A model generated the notes under the pieces. The model saw nothing but the letters and a program-made list of their open reading frames with translations. It did not search any database and was not told where the DNA came from. From JAEUKQ01 sp964414755 (GTDB lineage: Bacteria; Pseudomonadota; Alphaproteobacteria; JAEUKQ01), in contig CAYPXH010000022.1 in assembly GCA_964414755.1 (NCBI GenBank), positions 1 to 22,504 of the forward strand: a stretch of 22,504 bases of DNA, given 5' to 3'. Positions 1 through 7,386 of this stretch are shown one piece after another. A program made the translations under genes and the position numbers. Each line of letters opens with the position of its first letter. Within the stretch, counting starts at the first letter, position 1.

Positions 1-44
1 TGCACCACAGCATTATAGTGTAGTATATATAAATAAGCAATTCT

Positions 45-1247
45 TTAGTTATTATTGCCTAACCAATCCGTAATTGCTTGAATTGTTTGCGGCGCAGCAC
101 GGGTACTTGTAACCATTCCAATATGACCCGCTTCGATATGGCGCAAGGTAACAAAACGGGCATTTTCTGCTAAAGCAGCGGCACTTGCCGGTGGCACGAT
201 GCGGTCTTGTGTTGGAATAACTGCCAATATTGGGGTCTTGTGTGATTTGGGTTGAATAATCTGCCCTAAAATCTGCCACTTACCCAGCATGGGTTGGTTA
301 AGCTGATACCAATTTTGCACACATTCATTCAGTACATTTTGCGGTAATGCCACACCATCATTTAGCCAATCTTCTAGTGCAACAAATTGTTCAGCCGCCG
401 CCGATTGGAGGGGTGTTTGCGCAAATTTAATAAATTTTTGTAAAATTTGTTGTGGATCAAGGGCAGAAAAATACCATTGCAACAGCTCAACCGGTACGGG
501 TTGCCCCGCTGGTAATAAACGCTGCCACCGTGGCCAATGGCGTTGTATAACTTTTGTTAAAGGTGCTTGGGACACTTTAAAATCCCAAGGTGCCGCCAGG
601 GATATCACCCCCTTAAAACATGATGTTAGTTGTGCCGCTGCCAGTGCAAATAACCCACCCATACAATAACCTGCTGCATAGATGGGTTGCCTTAAGAAAC
701 GTGGCAAAGTCTGAGACAGTAATCGTAACAAACGCGCCATATATTCATTTAATCCGAATGAAGATTCAAGTTCGGTCGGATCCCCCCATTCTAACAACAG
801 GCTACTGAACCCCTGTCCAGCCAACTGCCGCAAAAAAGAATTGCTTGGCCGTAAATCTAGAATGTATCCCCGATTCACAAGTGAAGGAATCCAAAATAAA
901 ACCGCACGTGGGGATGCAGCTGAATAATAAATGACTTGGCTTGTTGATTCAGTCGCAACAACCTGACACACTGGTTTTTTACGATAATAAGGATGCTGCT
1001 GATACGAACGAACACCTTGCAAAAAATACTGATAACGATTTATAGCCTGATTTGCAATTAAATCAGCCAGTTTTTTTGGATGTTCGCCGAGCTGGGTGTT
1101 GTACAGTGATAATTTTGGCCAGTTGCTGTTCAAGCGTGTCAACACGTTTTGTAAGCTGTTGAAGTTGGCCGACCAGCTCATCCACAACTGCCAGGCGTTG
1201 TTCAGATGATAAAACAGCGGCTTTGGATTTTGCAGACGGTTGATCAT
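45..1247 (-). CDS. phaC: Poly(3-hydroxyalkanoate) synthase, short class III-like PhaC
   Basis: Likely polymerises hydroxyacyl-CoA into polyhydroxyalkanoate at the granule surface. From the start chosen here it is 400 aa with an alpha/beta-hydrolase core. The nucleophile elbow reads GYCMGG, with the synthase-type Cys (C195) instead of a lipase Ser. The rest of the triad is Asp348 in TQDRIVPP and His375 in EAGHIGM. Other synthase-like stretches are the PSLVNRGYILDL segment and APWDF after the elbow. The length is nearer class III (about 355 aa) than class I (about 590 aa). The open frame extends to an ATG at 1313 with no ribosome site; the ATG at 1247 is preferred because AAAGG lies upstream and the segment after it (PKPLFYHL onward) looks like the helical N-terminus of alphaproteobacterial relatives. 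It overlaps the upstream synthase-subunit gene by 185 nt in another frame and is divergent from phaR. An alternative reading is a PhaC-like hydrolase or depolymerase, but the Cys nucleophile argues for a synthase. Confidence 0.8.
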   Translation of the reverse strand: MINRLQNPKPLFYHLNNAWQLWMSWSANFNSLQNVLTRLNSNWPKLSLYNTQLGEHPKKLADLIANQAINRYQYFLQGVRSYQQHPYYRKKPVCQVVATESTSQVIYYSAASPRAVLFWIPSLVNRGYILDLRPSNSFLRQLAGQGFSSLLLEWGDPTELESSFGLNEYMARLLRLLSQTLPRFLRQPIYAAGYCMGGLFALAAAQLTSCFKGVISLAAPWDFKVSQAPLTKVIQRHWPRWQRLLPAGQPVPVELLQWYFSALDPQQILQKFIKFAQTPLQSAAAEQFVALEDWLNDGVALPQNVLNECVQNWYQLNQPMLGKWQILGQIIQPKSHKTPILAVIPTQDRIVPPASAAALAENARFVTLRHIEAGHIGMVTSTRAAPQTIQAITDWLGNNN

Positions 1248-1542
1248 GGTTAGCAGCCTTTGCAGCGGATGAAGATGAAGATTGGTTGGCTGAAGCCTTT
1301 TTAGCTTGATCATGCGTTTGTTGTAAATTGGCTAAAAAATGTCCCCACTGATCCACCCAGAACGGATCAGCCAAATGGCTGGAAATGTGCTGTTGCCACA
1401 AATCAAGGGTTTGGCGTGCCGCCTCAGCCCACGGTGTATTATGATTGTTTTCGTCTGTCGATTTTTGATTCGAATCTTGGTTTTTAGCAAAATTGTGCGA
1501 TTGATTTCCAACTTTTGGCTTTTTACGATTTTGCGAGTCCAT
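1063..1542 (-). CDS. Putative PHA synthase accessory subunit (PhaE / class IV PhaR-like)
   Basis: This 159-aa hydrophilic protein lies immediately upstream of, and overlaps, the PHA synthase. Residues 1-35 are a polar, basic, Asn/Lys/Gln-rich tail. Residues 37-75 form a Trp-rich helical segment (TPWAEAARQTLDLW, then WVDQWGHFLANL). Residues 76-114 are an Ala/Ser/Lys-rich linker, and about 115-147 form a heptad-like coiled coil ending in RVDTLEQQLAKI. That order, a W-rich helix followed by a terminal coiled coil, recalls the small non-catalytic subunits of class III (PhaE) and class IV (PhaR of Bacillus) synthases. The resemblance is by architecture and position, not clear sequence identity. 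The ATG at 1542 has a very strong ribosome site (GGTGGAGGG). The last 61 codons also encode the start of phaC in another frame. It could instead be a phasin or granule-associated adaptor. Confidence 0.6.
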   Translation of the reverse strand: MDSQNRKKPKVGNQSHNFAKNQDSNQKSTDENNHNTPWAEAARQTLDLWQQHISSHLADPFWVDQWGHFLANLQQTHDQAKKASANQSSSSSAAKAANHDQPSAKSKAAVLSSEQRLAVVDELVGQLQQLTKRVDTLEQQLAKIITVQHPARRTSKKTG

Positions 1543-1691
1543 TATTGGCCCTCCACCTTGACTTGATAAAGATTAAACACTAGGCTGATAGCAACCCGAT
1601 AACTTTTGATTGACTTGAGTAATCTAACATCATCGCTGTTGTGTTGTAATTTTGTGTGATATTTATACATCCTATCGCCGTTTACAGACCG

Positions 1692-1711
1692 TGTGAAGCT
1701 GTTAATTCACA
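1692..1711. promoter_or_regulatory. Inverted repeat in the phaE-phaC / phaR divergent region
   Basis: TGTGAA and TTCACA form a perfect 6-bp inverted repeat separated by 8 nt. The right arm coincides with the candidate -35 hexamer of phaR, the position expected for a repressor operator; PhaR proteins commonly repress their own gene. That a regulator binds here is inference only. Confidence 0.3.
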
Positions 1712-1735
1712 GGATACACATTTTAGAGATATTAT
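1706..1735 (+). promoter_or_regulatory. Candidate sigma-70 promoter of phaR
   Basis: TTCACA (1706-1711) and TATTAT (1730-1735) are separated by 18 nt and would start transcription about 40 nt before the phaR ATG. The match is moderate, and AT-rich sequence makes chance matches likely. Confidence 0.35.
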
Positions 1736-1782
1736 GATGAAATGATATTCTTGTCAGTTAGTTTCTGAGAAAGAAGCAGATT

Positions 1783-2385
1783 ATGACCAACTCCGATGCA
1801 CACAAAGCGCCAGTCACCATCAAGAAATACGCCAATCGCCGCCTTTATAATACTGCAAGCAGTAGCTATGTAACGCTGGAATATCTGTGTCAACTGGTCA
1901 AAGATAATGTTGATTTTGTCGTAGTTGACGCGAAAACGGATGAAGACATTACCCGTTCTGTTTTAACACAAATTATTGTGGAACAGGAAGGAAAAGGACA
2001 GCAATTACTGCCCCTAAGTTTCTTACGACAGCTTATTGGTTTTTACGGTGATAATCTGCAAATGCTTGTACCAAAATATTTAGAACAGTCCATGCAAAGC
2101 TTTGTGCAGCATCAACAAAATTTTCGCCAGCAAATGCAACAAACATTTGGCAATATGTTTCCTTTTGCCCAATTAGACGAAGTCAACCGTAATAATATAG
2201 AGTTTTTCCAAAAATCCTTGCAGCTTTTTAATCCTTTCGGGTTAAAAAATCCGGCACCAGCCGAAAAGCAGGCATCTAATAATCATAGCTCGTCATTTGC
2301 GGAAAGTGCATTACAAAAACTGCAAGAACAATTAAATGAGCTGCAAAAACAAATGAGCCAGTTACACCACAACAATAAAAAATAA
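1783..2385 (+). CDS. phaR: Polyhydroxyalkanoate synthesis repressor PhaR
   Basis: DNA-binding and PHB-granule-binding regulator; in this family PhaR represses phasin genes and its own gene and is released when polymer accumulates. The 200-aa protein opens with the PHB/PHA accumulation regulator DNA-binding domain (residues about 11-71: IKKYANRRLYNT, then YVTLEYLCQLV, and DAKTDEDITRSVLTQIIVEQE). The second PHB-binding domain follows at about 77-116 (LLPLSFLRQLIGFYGDNLQ). The C-terminal half is Gln/Asn-rich and ends in a helical segment at about 174-195 (ALQKLQEQLNELQKQM), probably coiled coil. The ATG at 1783 is preceded by a purine-rich AGAAAGAAG site. Its divergent neighbours are the putative synthase and its subunit, which supports a PHA role. 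Length and domain order are normal for the family. Confidence 0.93.
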   Translation: MTNSDAHKAPVTIKKYANRRLYNTASSSYVTLEYLCQLVKDNVDFVVVDAKTDEDITRSVLTQIIVEQEGKGQQLLPLSFLRQLIGFYGDNLQMLVPKYLEQSMQSFVQHQQNFRQQMQQTFGNMFPFAQLDEVNRNNIEFFQKSLQLFNPFGLKNPAPAEKQASNNHSSSFAESALQKLQEQLNELQKQMSQLHHNNKK

Positions 2386-2401
2386 TTTTTGAAATTTTTA
2401 T

Positions 2402-2420
2402 AAGTGCTGGCCACTTTTTT
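2402..2420 (+). terminator. Weak intrinsic terminator after phaR
   Basis: AAGTG (2402-2406) pairs with CACTT (2412-2416) around a CTGGC loop and runs into a short T tract. The 5-bp stem makes this a marginal terminator. Confidence 0.3.
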
Positions 2421-2469
2421 GCCATAATTTTCATTATGCTGGTATTACAATTTAAAAAAGGCCAGCTTT

Positions 2470-3036
2470 ATGCTTATGTTTGTCTATATTATTACTTTAC
2501 TATTTTTCAGTCCGATCATTTTTGCCTTATCAATGATACCAAGCTTGCTCCTGAAACAAGAAAAACAAGTGCCACGTAAAAAGATAATATTAGTGTTATC
2601 ATTGGCACTATTGATGATATCGGCTTCTGTCTTTATTATGGGCATGCTACCGTCAAATAATTTTGCTTGGATTTTTTTAGTTATTACCTTTGTCTTTGGC
2701 CTATTATTGGCAACACATGCAACGTTAACATCGAACTTATATTACCACAAACCGGCAAAATCATGCAGAAAAGACAATTCGATAATCAATAGCAGAATTC
2801 TATGTGCAGGAGTTGTCTTTTACATAATTGCCTTAGGTATCATTCAATATCTATTTTTGTTGCTTACAGGATATAATATTGATACCGGACTGGATCGTTC
2901 CAATCGCCCCCCTGGTGCCCGCGAGGAAGATATTTATTGGGATTTTCCATTGATACAAGTGATTTTTAGCACTATTATCACCGTCATACTAACAAAAAGA
3001 CTGGTTCGCTATTTGCGTAACCGGAACCTTGACTAA
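2470..3036 (+). CDS. Unrecognised five-helix inner-membrane protein
   Basis: I do not recognise this 188-aa protein. It is strongly hydrophobic, with about five predicted membrane segments (residues about 3-26, 39-60, 66-87, 112-134 and 157-176). They are separated by short basic loops (KQEKQVPRKK; KPAKSCRKDN) and one longer polar loop at about 137-155 containing DTGLDRSNRPPGAREED. The C-terminus is basic (KRLVRYLRNRNLD), so probably cytoplasmic by the positive-inside rule. No catalytic or transport motif is visible. The first ATG is preceded by AAAAAAGG about 8 nt upstream, which supports the start at 2470. It lies between phaR and the convergent Lrp-type gene, with no operonic partner to suggest a function. 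The long uninterrupted frame and clear ribosome site make it a likely real gene. Confidence 0.6.
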   Translation: MLMFVYIITLLFFSPIIFALSMIPSLLLKQEKQVPRKKIILVLSLALLMISASVFIMGMLPSNNFAWIFLVITFVFGLLLATHATLTSNLYYHKPAKSCRKDNSIINSRILCAGVVFYIIALGIIQYLFLLLTGYNIDTGLDRSNRPPGAREEDIYWDFPLIQVIFSTIITVILTKRLVRYLRNRNLD

Positions 3037-3057
3037 ATAAGACCTTTTTTATTCAAG
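3028..3057. terminator. Weak bidirectional terminator between convergent genes
   Basis: CTTG (3028-3031) and AATAA (3036-3040) pair with TTATT (3049-3053) and CAAG (3054-3057), with a small asymmetric bulge and T-rich sequence. It spans the stop of the membrane-protein gene and lies just beyond the stop of the convergent Lrp-type gene. Confidence 0.35.
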
Positions 3058-3061
3058 TCCG

Positions 3062-3523
3062 CTAAACATAAACCATTCGATTAATCTTACGGCTTAGCAA
3101 AATAAATGAAGTCGTACGACTAACACCTGGCAATCGGCCAATTTTTGTTAGAAGTTGATCTAAATCCTCGGCACTGCTTGCAGCCACTTCAATCGTCAAA
3201 TCATATTCACCACTTACTGTATGTGCTAAAAGCACCTCAGACATTCCACGTAAACTATCTACAACCCTTTCTTGTTGGCGTGGTTCAATAATAACCATAA
3301 CCATGGCACGCCACTGCTGTGGGGTTTGAACAGGGTGCTTTAACAAAAGACTATACCCCTGTATAATACCCTTAAGCTCCAAGCGGCGTAGACGTTGCTG
3401 CACCGCGCTGCGGGATAATCCAACCTGTCTAGCAAGCAAAGCTGCAGATGCACGGGCATTTGCTGTTAATAAGCCAATCAGTTTTTCGTCTACCGCATCA
3501 AGTGTTATCGCATAATCTGTCAT
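3062..3523 (-). CDS. Lrp/AsnC-family transcriptional regulator
   Basis: A 153-aa protein of standard Lrp/AsnC size. The N-terminal winged helix-turn-helix covers residues about 8-57 (LDAVDEKLIGLLTANARAS, then ARQVGLSRSAVQQRLRRLE, ending KGIIQGYS). The C-terminal RAM effector and oligomerisation domain covers about 70-147 and contains the typical VSGEYDLTIEV strand and the GRLPGVSRTTSFILLSRKI ending. Such proteins usually sense an amino acid and control adjacent catabolic or biosynthetic genes. Here the gene is divergent from a saccharopine-dehydrogenase-like gene, which suggests local control in response to lysine or another amino acid; the ligand is inference. A perfect 8-bp inverted repeat lies in the shared upstream region. 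Confidence 0.92.
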   Translation of the reverse strand: MTDYAITLDAVDEKLIGLLTANARASAALLARQVGLSRSAVQQRLRRLELKGIIQGYSLLLKHPVQTPQQWRAMVMVIIEPRQQERVVDSLRGMSEVLLAHTVSGEYDLTIEVAASSAEDLDQLLTKIGRLPGVSRTTSFILLSRKINRMVYV

Positions 3524-3531
3524 TTGTTAAA

Positions 3532-3563
3532 ATTAATAAGTCATTTGTTGCTATTTTATTAAT
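3532..3563. promoter_or_regulatory. Candidate Lrp-type operator (8-bp inverted repeat)
   Basis: ATTAATAA (3532-3539) and TTATTAAT (3556-3563) are exact inverted copies 16 nt apart. They lie between the start of the Lrp-type gene (3523) and the divergent oxidoreductase (3653). A direct CATTTGTT repeat occurs at 3521-3528 and 3541-3548. AT-rich dyads between divergent genes are typical Lrp/AsnC targets; binding is not shown. Confidence 0.4.
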
Positions 3564-3652
3564 ATTATTGCGTTACGCCAGCTAGATTATTGTTATATGC
3601 CAGCAGTATCATGACACCATTTATAAAACAAGTTTTTTTGCCGGAGGGTTGC

Positions 3653-4726
3653 ATGTATCAAGTTTTGGTTGTTGGTGGTGGGAAAATTGGCAGCGCCATC
3701 GCCGAGATGTTAACCGCAAGCGGTGCATATAAAGTCAGCGTTGCTGATCGCAGTAAAGATTTTATGACCCATATTCAAAATCCAGCTATACGCAAAATTG
3801 AAGCAGACGTAGCCAATGAAAAGCAGTTGTTACAAGCTATGCATGGTACACAAGCTGTACTAAGTGCCCTGCCCTACGCACTAAATCCCTTGGTTGCACG
3901 TGCTGCAGCACAGGCTGGTGCTCACTACTTTGACTTGACCGAGGATGTTACATCGACCCGTACCGTTAAACAATTGGCAGAAAAAGGCAAAACAGCTTTT
4001 GTTCCACAATGCGGCTTGGCGCCAGGATTTATTGGCATAGCAGCCCATCACTTATCAAAGAACTTTGATCAATTGCACCGTGTATCTATGCGCGTGGGTG
4101 CACTGCCGCAATTTCCAGTTAACCGTCTTAAATACACTCTAACCTGGAGTACGGATGGTTTGATTAATGAATATTGCAACCCATGCGAGGCGATTGAAAA
4201 TGGTAAAAAAGTTGATTTACCACCGTTGGAAGGATTAGAAACTTTTGCCCTTGATGGCCTTGAATACGAGGCCTTTAATACCTCGGGCGGCCTTGGCACC
4301 CTGTGCGATACTTTGGCTGGACGTGTTCAGTTTTTAAATTATAAAACAATCCGGTATCCTGGACACCAAAATCTAATGCAATTTTTATTGCAAGATCTTC
4401 GTTTACAAGAACGCCGCGATGTTATGAAGAACATTCTGGAAAATGCCATTCCCAATACACATCAAGATGTAGTACTGGTGTTTGTTAATGTTACGGGGAT
4501 TAAAGGCGGTAAATTGTGGCAAGAAACCTATAGCCGCAAAATTTACGCTAAGGAAATTAATGGTAAATGGATGAGTGCTATCCAAATCACCACTGCTGCT
4601 GGTGCATGCGCCATGATCGATTTACACCGTGAAGGCAAACTTCCTGCCCATGGTTTTATCAGGCAAGAGGATGCAAATCTTGACCAGTTTTTAGCCAATC
4701 GTTTTGGTAAGTACTACGCTATTTAA
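3653..4726 (+). CDS. Saccharopine dehydrogenase-family oxidoreductase
   Basis: A 357-aa NAD(P)-dependent oxidoreductase of the saccharopine-dehydrogenase / lysine 6-dehydrogenase type. The N-terminal Rossmann fold starts at once with YQVLVVGGGKIGSAIAEML (the GGGKIG loop, residues 8-13). It is followed by KIEADVANEKQLLQAM and the VLSALPY segment that closes the nucleotide-binding half. The catalytic-domain signature FVPQCGLAPGFIGIAA comes next, then the C-terminal domain with SGGLGTL and the KTIRYPGH strand. Family members act in lysine biosynthesis or degradation. The divergent Lrp-type regulator suggests an amino-acid-responsive catabolic role, but the exact substrate cannot be read from sequence. 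The frame is open back to a TTG at 3590, but the ATG at 3653 is chosen because GGAGGG precedes it by 4 nt and the Rossmann strand begins there. Confidence 0.82.
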   Translation: MYQVLVVGGGKIGSAIAEMLTASGAYKVSVADRSKDFMTHIQNPAIRKIEADVANEKQLLQAMHGTQAVLSALPYALNPLVARAAAQAGAHYFDLTEDVTSTRTVKQLAEKGKTAFVPQCGLAPGFIGIAAHHLSKNFDQLHRVSMRVGALPQFPVNRLKYTLTWSTDGLINEYCNPCEAIENGKKVDLPPLEGLETFALDGLEYEAFNTSGGLGTLCDTLAGRVQFLNYKTIRYPGHQNLMQFLLQDLRLQERRDVMKNILENAIPNTHQDVVLVFVNVTGIKGGKLWQETYSRKIYAKEINGKWMSAIQITTAAGACAMIDLHREGKLPAHGFIRQEDANLDQFLANRFGKYYAI

Positions 4727-4813
4727 GTATTGCAAATATCTGCTGTTTTGTTGTGTGGTTCTTGTGGATAGTTACCGTGTAGATTTGTCCGGTCTTATCA
4801 TATTGTCTGGCTG

Positions 4814-4842
4814 TTGTAGTGTTTGATAAAAAGGCATATAAA
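4814..4842 (+). promoter_or_regulatory. Sigma-70 promoter of the antiporter gene
   Basis: TTGTAG (4814-4819) and TATAAA (4837-4842) are separated by exactly 17 nt, upstream of the antiporter start at 4922. The -35 lies in an inverted repeat, TTGTAGT (4814-4820) with ACTACAA (4842-4848), that brackets the promoter. This is one of the best promoter matches in the window. Confidence 0.5.
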
Positions 4843-4871
4843 CTACAATCAAGGGCTTGTCTTCAAGACTT

Positions 4872-4886
4872 TGTCGTGATACGACA
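4872..4886. promoter_or_regulatory. 15-bp palindrome in the antiporter leader
   Basis: TGTCGT-GAT-ACGACA is a perfect 6-bp inverted repeat with a 3-nt centre. It lies 30-45 nt downstream of the candidate promoter and 35 nt before the ATG. It could be a repressor operator or a small leader hairpin. The two cannot be distinguished here. Confidence 0.35.
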
Positions 4887-4921
4887 CGTAAGGTTTTATC
4901 CATCAAGCTTGGGGAACGCCA

Positions 4922-7144
4922 ATGCATGATTTGGCGCCACTTATTCGAGACTTAACCCTTATGCTGTGCGTTGCCGGCATAACGACTCTGCTATTCCAAA
5001 AAATTAGGCAACCGGTTGTTCTTGGTTACTTGGTAGCTGGGTTGATTATTGGCCCTTATACCCCACCTTATTTGTTGGTTAGTGATTTACCCAACATTAA
5101 AATACTGTCAGAGCTGGGCGTTATATTTTTAATGTTCTCCTTGGGCTTGCATTTCAGCTTTCAAAAATTGGTGCGCGTCGGCTTTTCTGCTGTTTTAACC
5201 GGGTTATTTGAGGTGCTCGTCGTTTGTGCGATAGGTTTTGGTATTGGTCGATTAATGGGCTGGTCTTTTTATGATTCGCTTTTCTTAGGCGCAGCTATTT
5301 CGATTTCATCAACCACCATTATTATCAAAGCAATTACTGATCTTGGATTGATGAAAAAGCGTTTCGCCGATCTGGTTTTTGGTGTACTGATTGTTGAAGA
5401 TTTATTAGCGATTTTATTGCTTGTGTTTTTGTCCACCATGGTAACTAGTGACAGTATTTTCTCATTAGAGATTACCTGGTCGGCATTACAACTTATTCTG
5501 GTTGTTGGTGGATGGTTTATTGCTGGTTATTTTGTTATTCCAACACTGATGCGGCGTATTACCGGCTATGCCAGCCAAGAAACCTTAACTGTTGTTTCGG
5601 TTGGTCTGTGCTTATTCCTGGTTTGGACAGCAAGCTATTTTCACTATTCTACCGCACTTGGTGCCTTTATTATGGGGTCTATCCTTTCAGAAACCCGTCT
5701 TGTGCAACGTATTGATCAGATAACAACACCGATTAAAGATATTTTTGCAGCAGTATTTTTTATTTCGGTTGGCATGCAGCTTGACCCAGCCATTATTTGG
5801 GATCAATGGTTTGCGGTATTGGTGATAACGTTGCTTGTCATTTTAGGTAAGTTATGCGTAACCGCTTTGGGCGCCTTTTTAACGGGTCAAAGTATGAATA
5901 CTTCGTTGCGGCTTGGATTCAGTATGGCTCAGGTTGGCGAGTTTTCGTTTATTATTATGGGGCTTGGGTTAACCTTGAATGTTGTCAGTTCAGAACTTTA
6001 TGCAATTATTATTGCAGTTTCTGGAATTACAACTTTTACCACGCCCTATTCCATTCGTTTTTCGGGTTATTTGACACAAAAGATTGGTAATATTTTGTCG
6101 CCACGCCTTCGGCATATTTTAAACAGTTACTCGGCTTTTGTTTTTCGTTCAATATCGCAATCAAGCCATCAGACCCTATTTCGTAAAACCAGTGTTCGTG
6201 TGTTTGTGAATGGGTTGGTGGTAGCAATTATTTTTACTCTGATTAACAAATTGTTTCTTGCGGATATTGTTGACCTTTTCACAAAGCGTTGGCTTGGTTT
6301 GACAATTGGATGGTTAACAGCCGTTATATTATCTTCTCCCTTCATTTGGGGCATGCTGTTTGCTAGCCGCTCGCAACGACATGCAGGTAATAATTTTTCA
6401 ACTTTCTCGATTTTGGTTTTATGGTTTATCACCATTTCAGAACTACTGATTTTGACAACTGCTTATTTTCAACACTGGAGTGTTTTTATAAGCTTGATTG
6501 TAGTTTTTATTCTGTTCTTGGCTATTGCATACCGTTATCTTGCCAGGCTTTATGATTGGTTTGAACAACGTCTGATTGGTAATATGCGCAAAGATGATAA
6601 CCGCCATAAAAAATATGACGAGCTAGCCCCCTGGGAAAGCCACTTTGTTGAAATCGAAGTTGGTGTCCATTCACCCTTATTGGGCAAAACCCTAACCCAA
6701 AGCCAATTACGGCAAAAATTTGGTGTTAATATTGTTGCCATTTATCGCGGTGCCAAAACGATTATTGCCCCACGCGGAGAAGAGCGAATCATGCCGTTTG
6801 ACAAGCTGATTGTTTTAGGAACCGACGATCAAATTGACCAATTCAGTAAAATGGTTGAACATGAAGAAGAGCTAGCGGAACCACTTGATTTACTGAACAA
6901 TTTTTCTTTGAAGCCAATATTTCTTTACCCAGATCATCCGGCAATTGGTAAAAGCATACGTCAATCGGAATTGCGTGAACAGGTTCAAGGTTTAGTTGTC
7001 GGCCTAGAACGGGATGGTCAGCGTATTTTAAACCCAGACCCGACTATGGCTTTACAAGCCCATGATTTATTGTGGATGGTTGGTGAAACGCAGAATTTGA
7101 AGATACTTGACCGACCCAAGCCGGAAATTAATGATACTCATTAA
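4922..7144 (+). CDS. CPA2-family monovalent cation:proton antiporter with two RCK_C domains
   Basis: Probably an inner-membrane K+ or Na+/H+ antiporter of the KefB/KefC-like CPA2 family. Residues about 8-385 form the Na_H_Exchanger core, with GYLVAGLIIGPY near the start, LGVIFLMFSLGLHFSF, the SISSTT stretch, the acidic VLIVEDLLAI motif (E159-D160) and a conserved-looking GFSMAQVGEFSFII helix. A second hydrophobic block at about 425-545 carries roughly four more membrane helices. Two cytoplasmic RCK_C/TrkA_C domains follow at about 575-650 and 662-730. The usual NAD-binding RCK_N (TrkA_N) domain of KefB/KefC is not visible. The 740-aa length exceeds KefB/KefC (about 600). GGGGA precedes the ATG by about 7 nt. 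Ion and physiological role (osmotic, pH or electrophile response) are not determined. Confidence 0.88.
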   Translation: MHDLAPLIRDLTLMLCVAGITTLLFQKIRQPVVLGYLVAGLIIGPYTPPYLLVSDLPNIKILSELGVIFLMFSLGLHFSFQKLVRVGFSAVLTGLFEVLVVCAIGFGIGRLMGWSFYDSLFLGAAISISSTTIIIKAITDLGLMKKRFADLVFGVLIVEDLLAILLLVFLSTMVTSDSIFSLEITWSALQLILVVGGWFIAGYFVIPTLMRRITGYASQETLTVVSVGLCLFLVWTASYFHYSTALGAFIMGSILSETRLVQRIDQITTPIKDIFAAVFFISVGMQLDPAIIWDQWFAVLVITLLVILGKLCVTALGAFLTGQSMNTSLRLGFSMAQVGEFSFIIMGLGLTLNVVSSELYAIIIAVSGITTFTTPYSIRFSGYLTQKIGNILSPRLRHILNSYSAFVFRSISQSSHQTLFRKTSVRVFVNGLVVAIIFTLINKLFLADIVDLFTKRWLGLTIGWLTAVILSSPFIWGMLFASRSQRHAGNNFSTFSILVLWFITISELLILTTAYFQHWSVFISLIVVFILFLAIAYRYLARLYDWFEQRLIGNMRKDDNRHKKYDELAPWESHFVEIEVGVHSPLLGKTLTQSQLRQKFGVNIVAIYRGAKTIIAPRGEERIMPFDKLIVLGTDDQIDQFSKMVEHEEELAEPLDLLNNFSLKPIFLYPDHPAIGKSIRQSELREQVQGLVVGLERDGQRILNPDPTMALQAHDLLWMVGETQNLKILDRPKPEINDTH

Positions 7145-7386
7145 TTCTTACAATAAATTCAGGAAGTGTTTAGATAAAGACAGTTATTGATCGAATCAAG
7201 TAAAGTCTTTTTGTTGTTCTGAGAAACCAAGATTAAATCTAAATTGGTATACTTATAAAAACATTTGGAAACTCTTATGCGAACAGTAGTTCAATCCGTT
7301 TTCTTATCATATTTATTTTTTGTCTACCTATTACGTTTCCTAAAGTATTCTTACTCCACACCCCCAAAATAAATTCTCTACTTGAA
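7145..7386. other. AT-rich intergenic region between convergent genes
   Basis: No hairpin terminator of good quality is visible. A TATACT hexamer at 7248-7253 lacks a convincing -35. A 31-codon frame (7277-7372, ATG preceded by GGAA) would encode a short peptide with one hydrophobic segment (VFLSYLFFVYLLRFL). It may be chance and is not called as a gene. Confidence 0.4.

Noticed and set aside
620..808. Plus-strand frame of 62 codons inside phaC
   Set aside because: Shadow of a well-supported gene on the other strand; no ribosome site and no recognisable product.
1692..1711. CRP-type site between phaE-phaC and phaR
   Set aside because: The TGTGA/TCACA half-sites are 10 nt apart, not the 6 nt of CRP sites; kept only as an unspecified inverted repeat.
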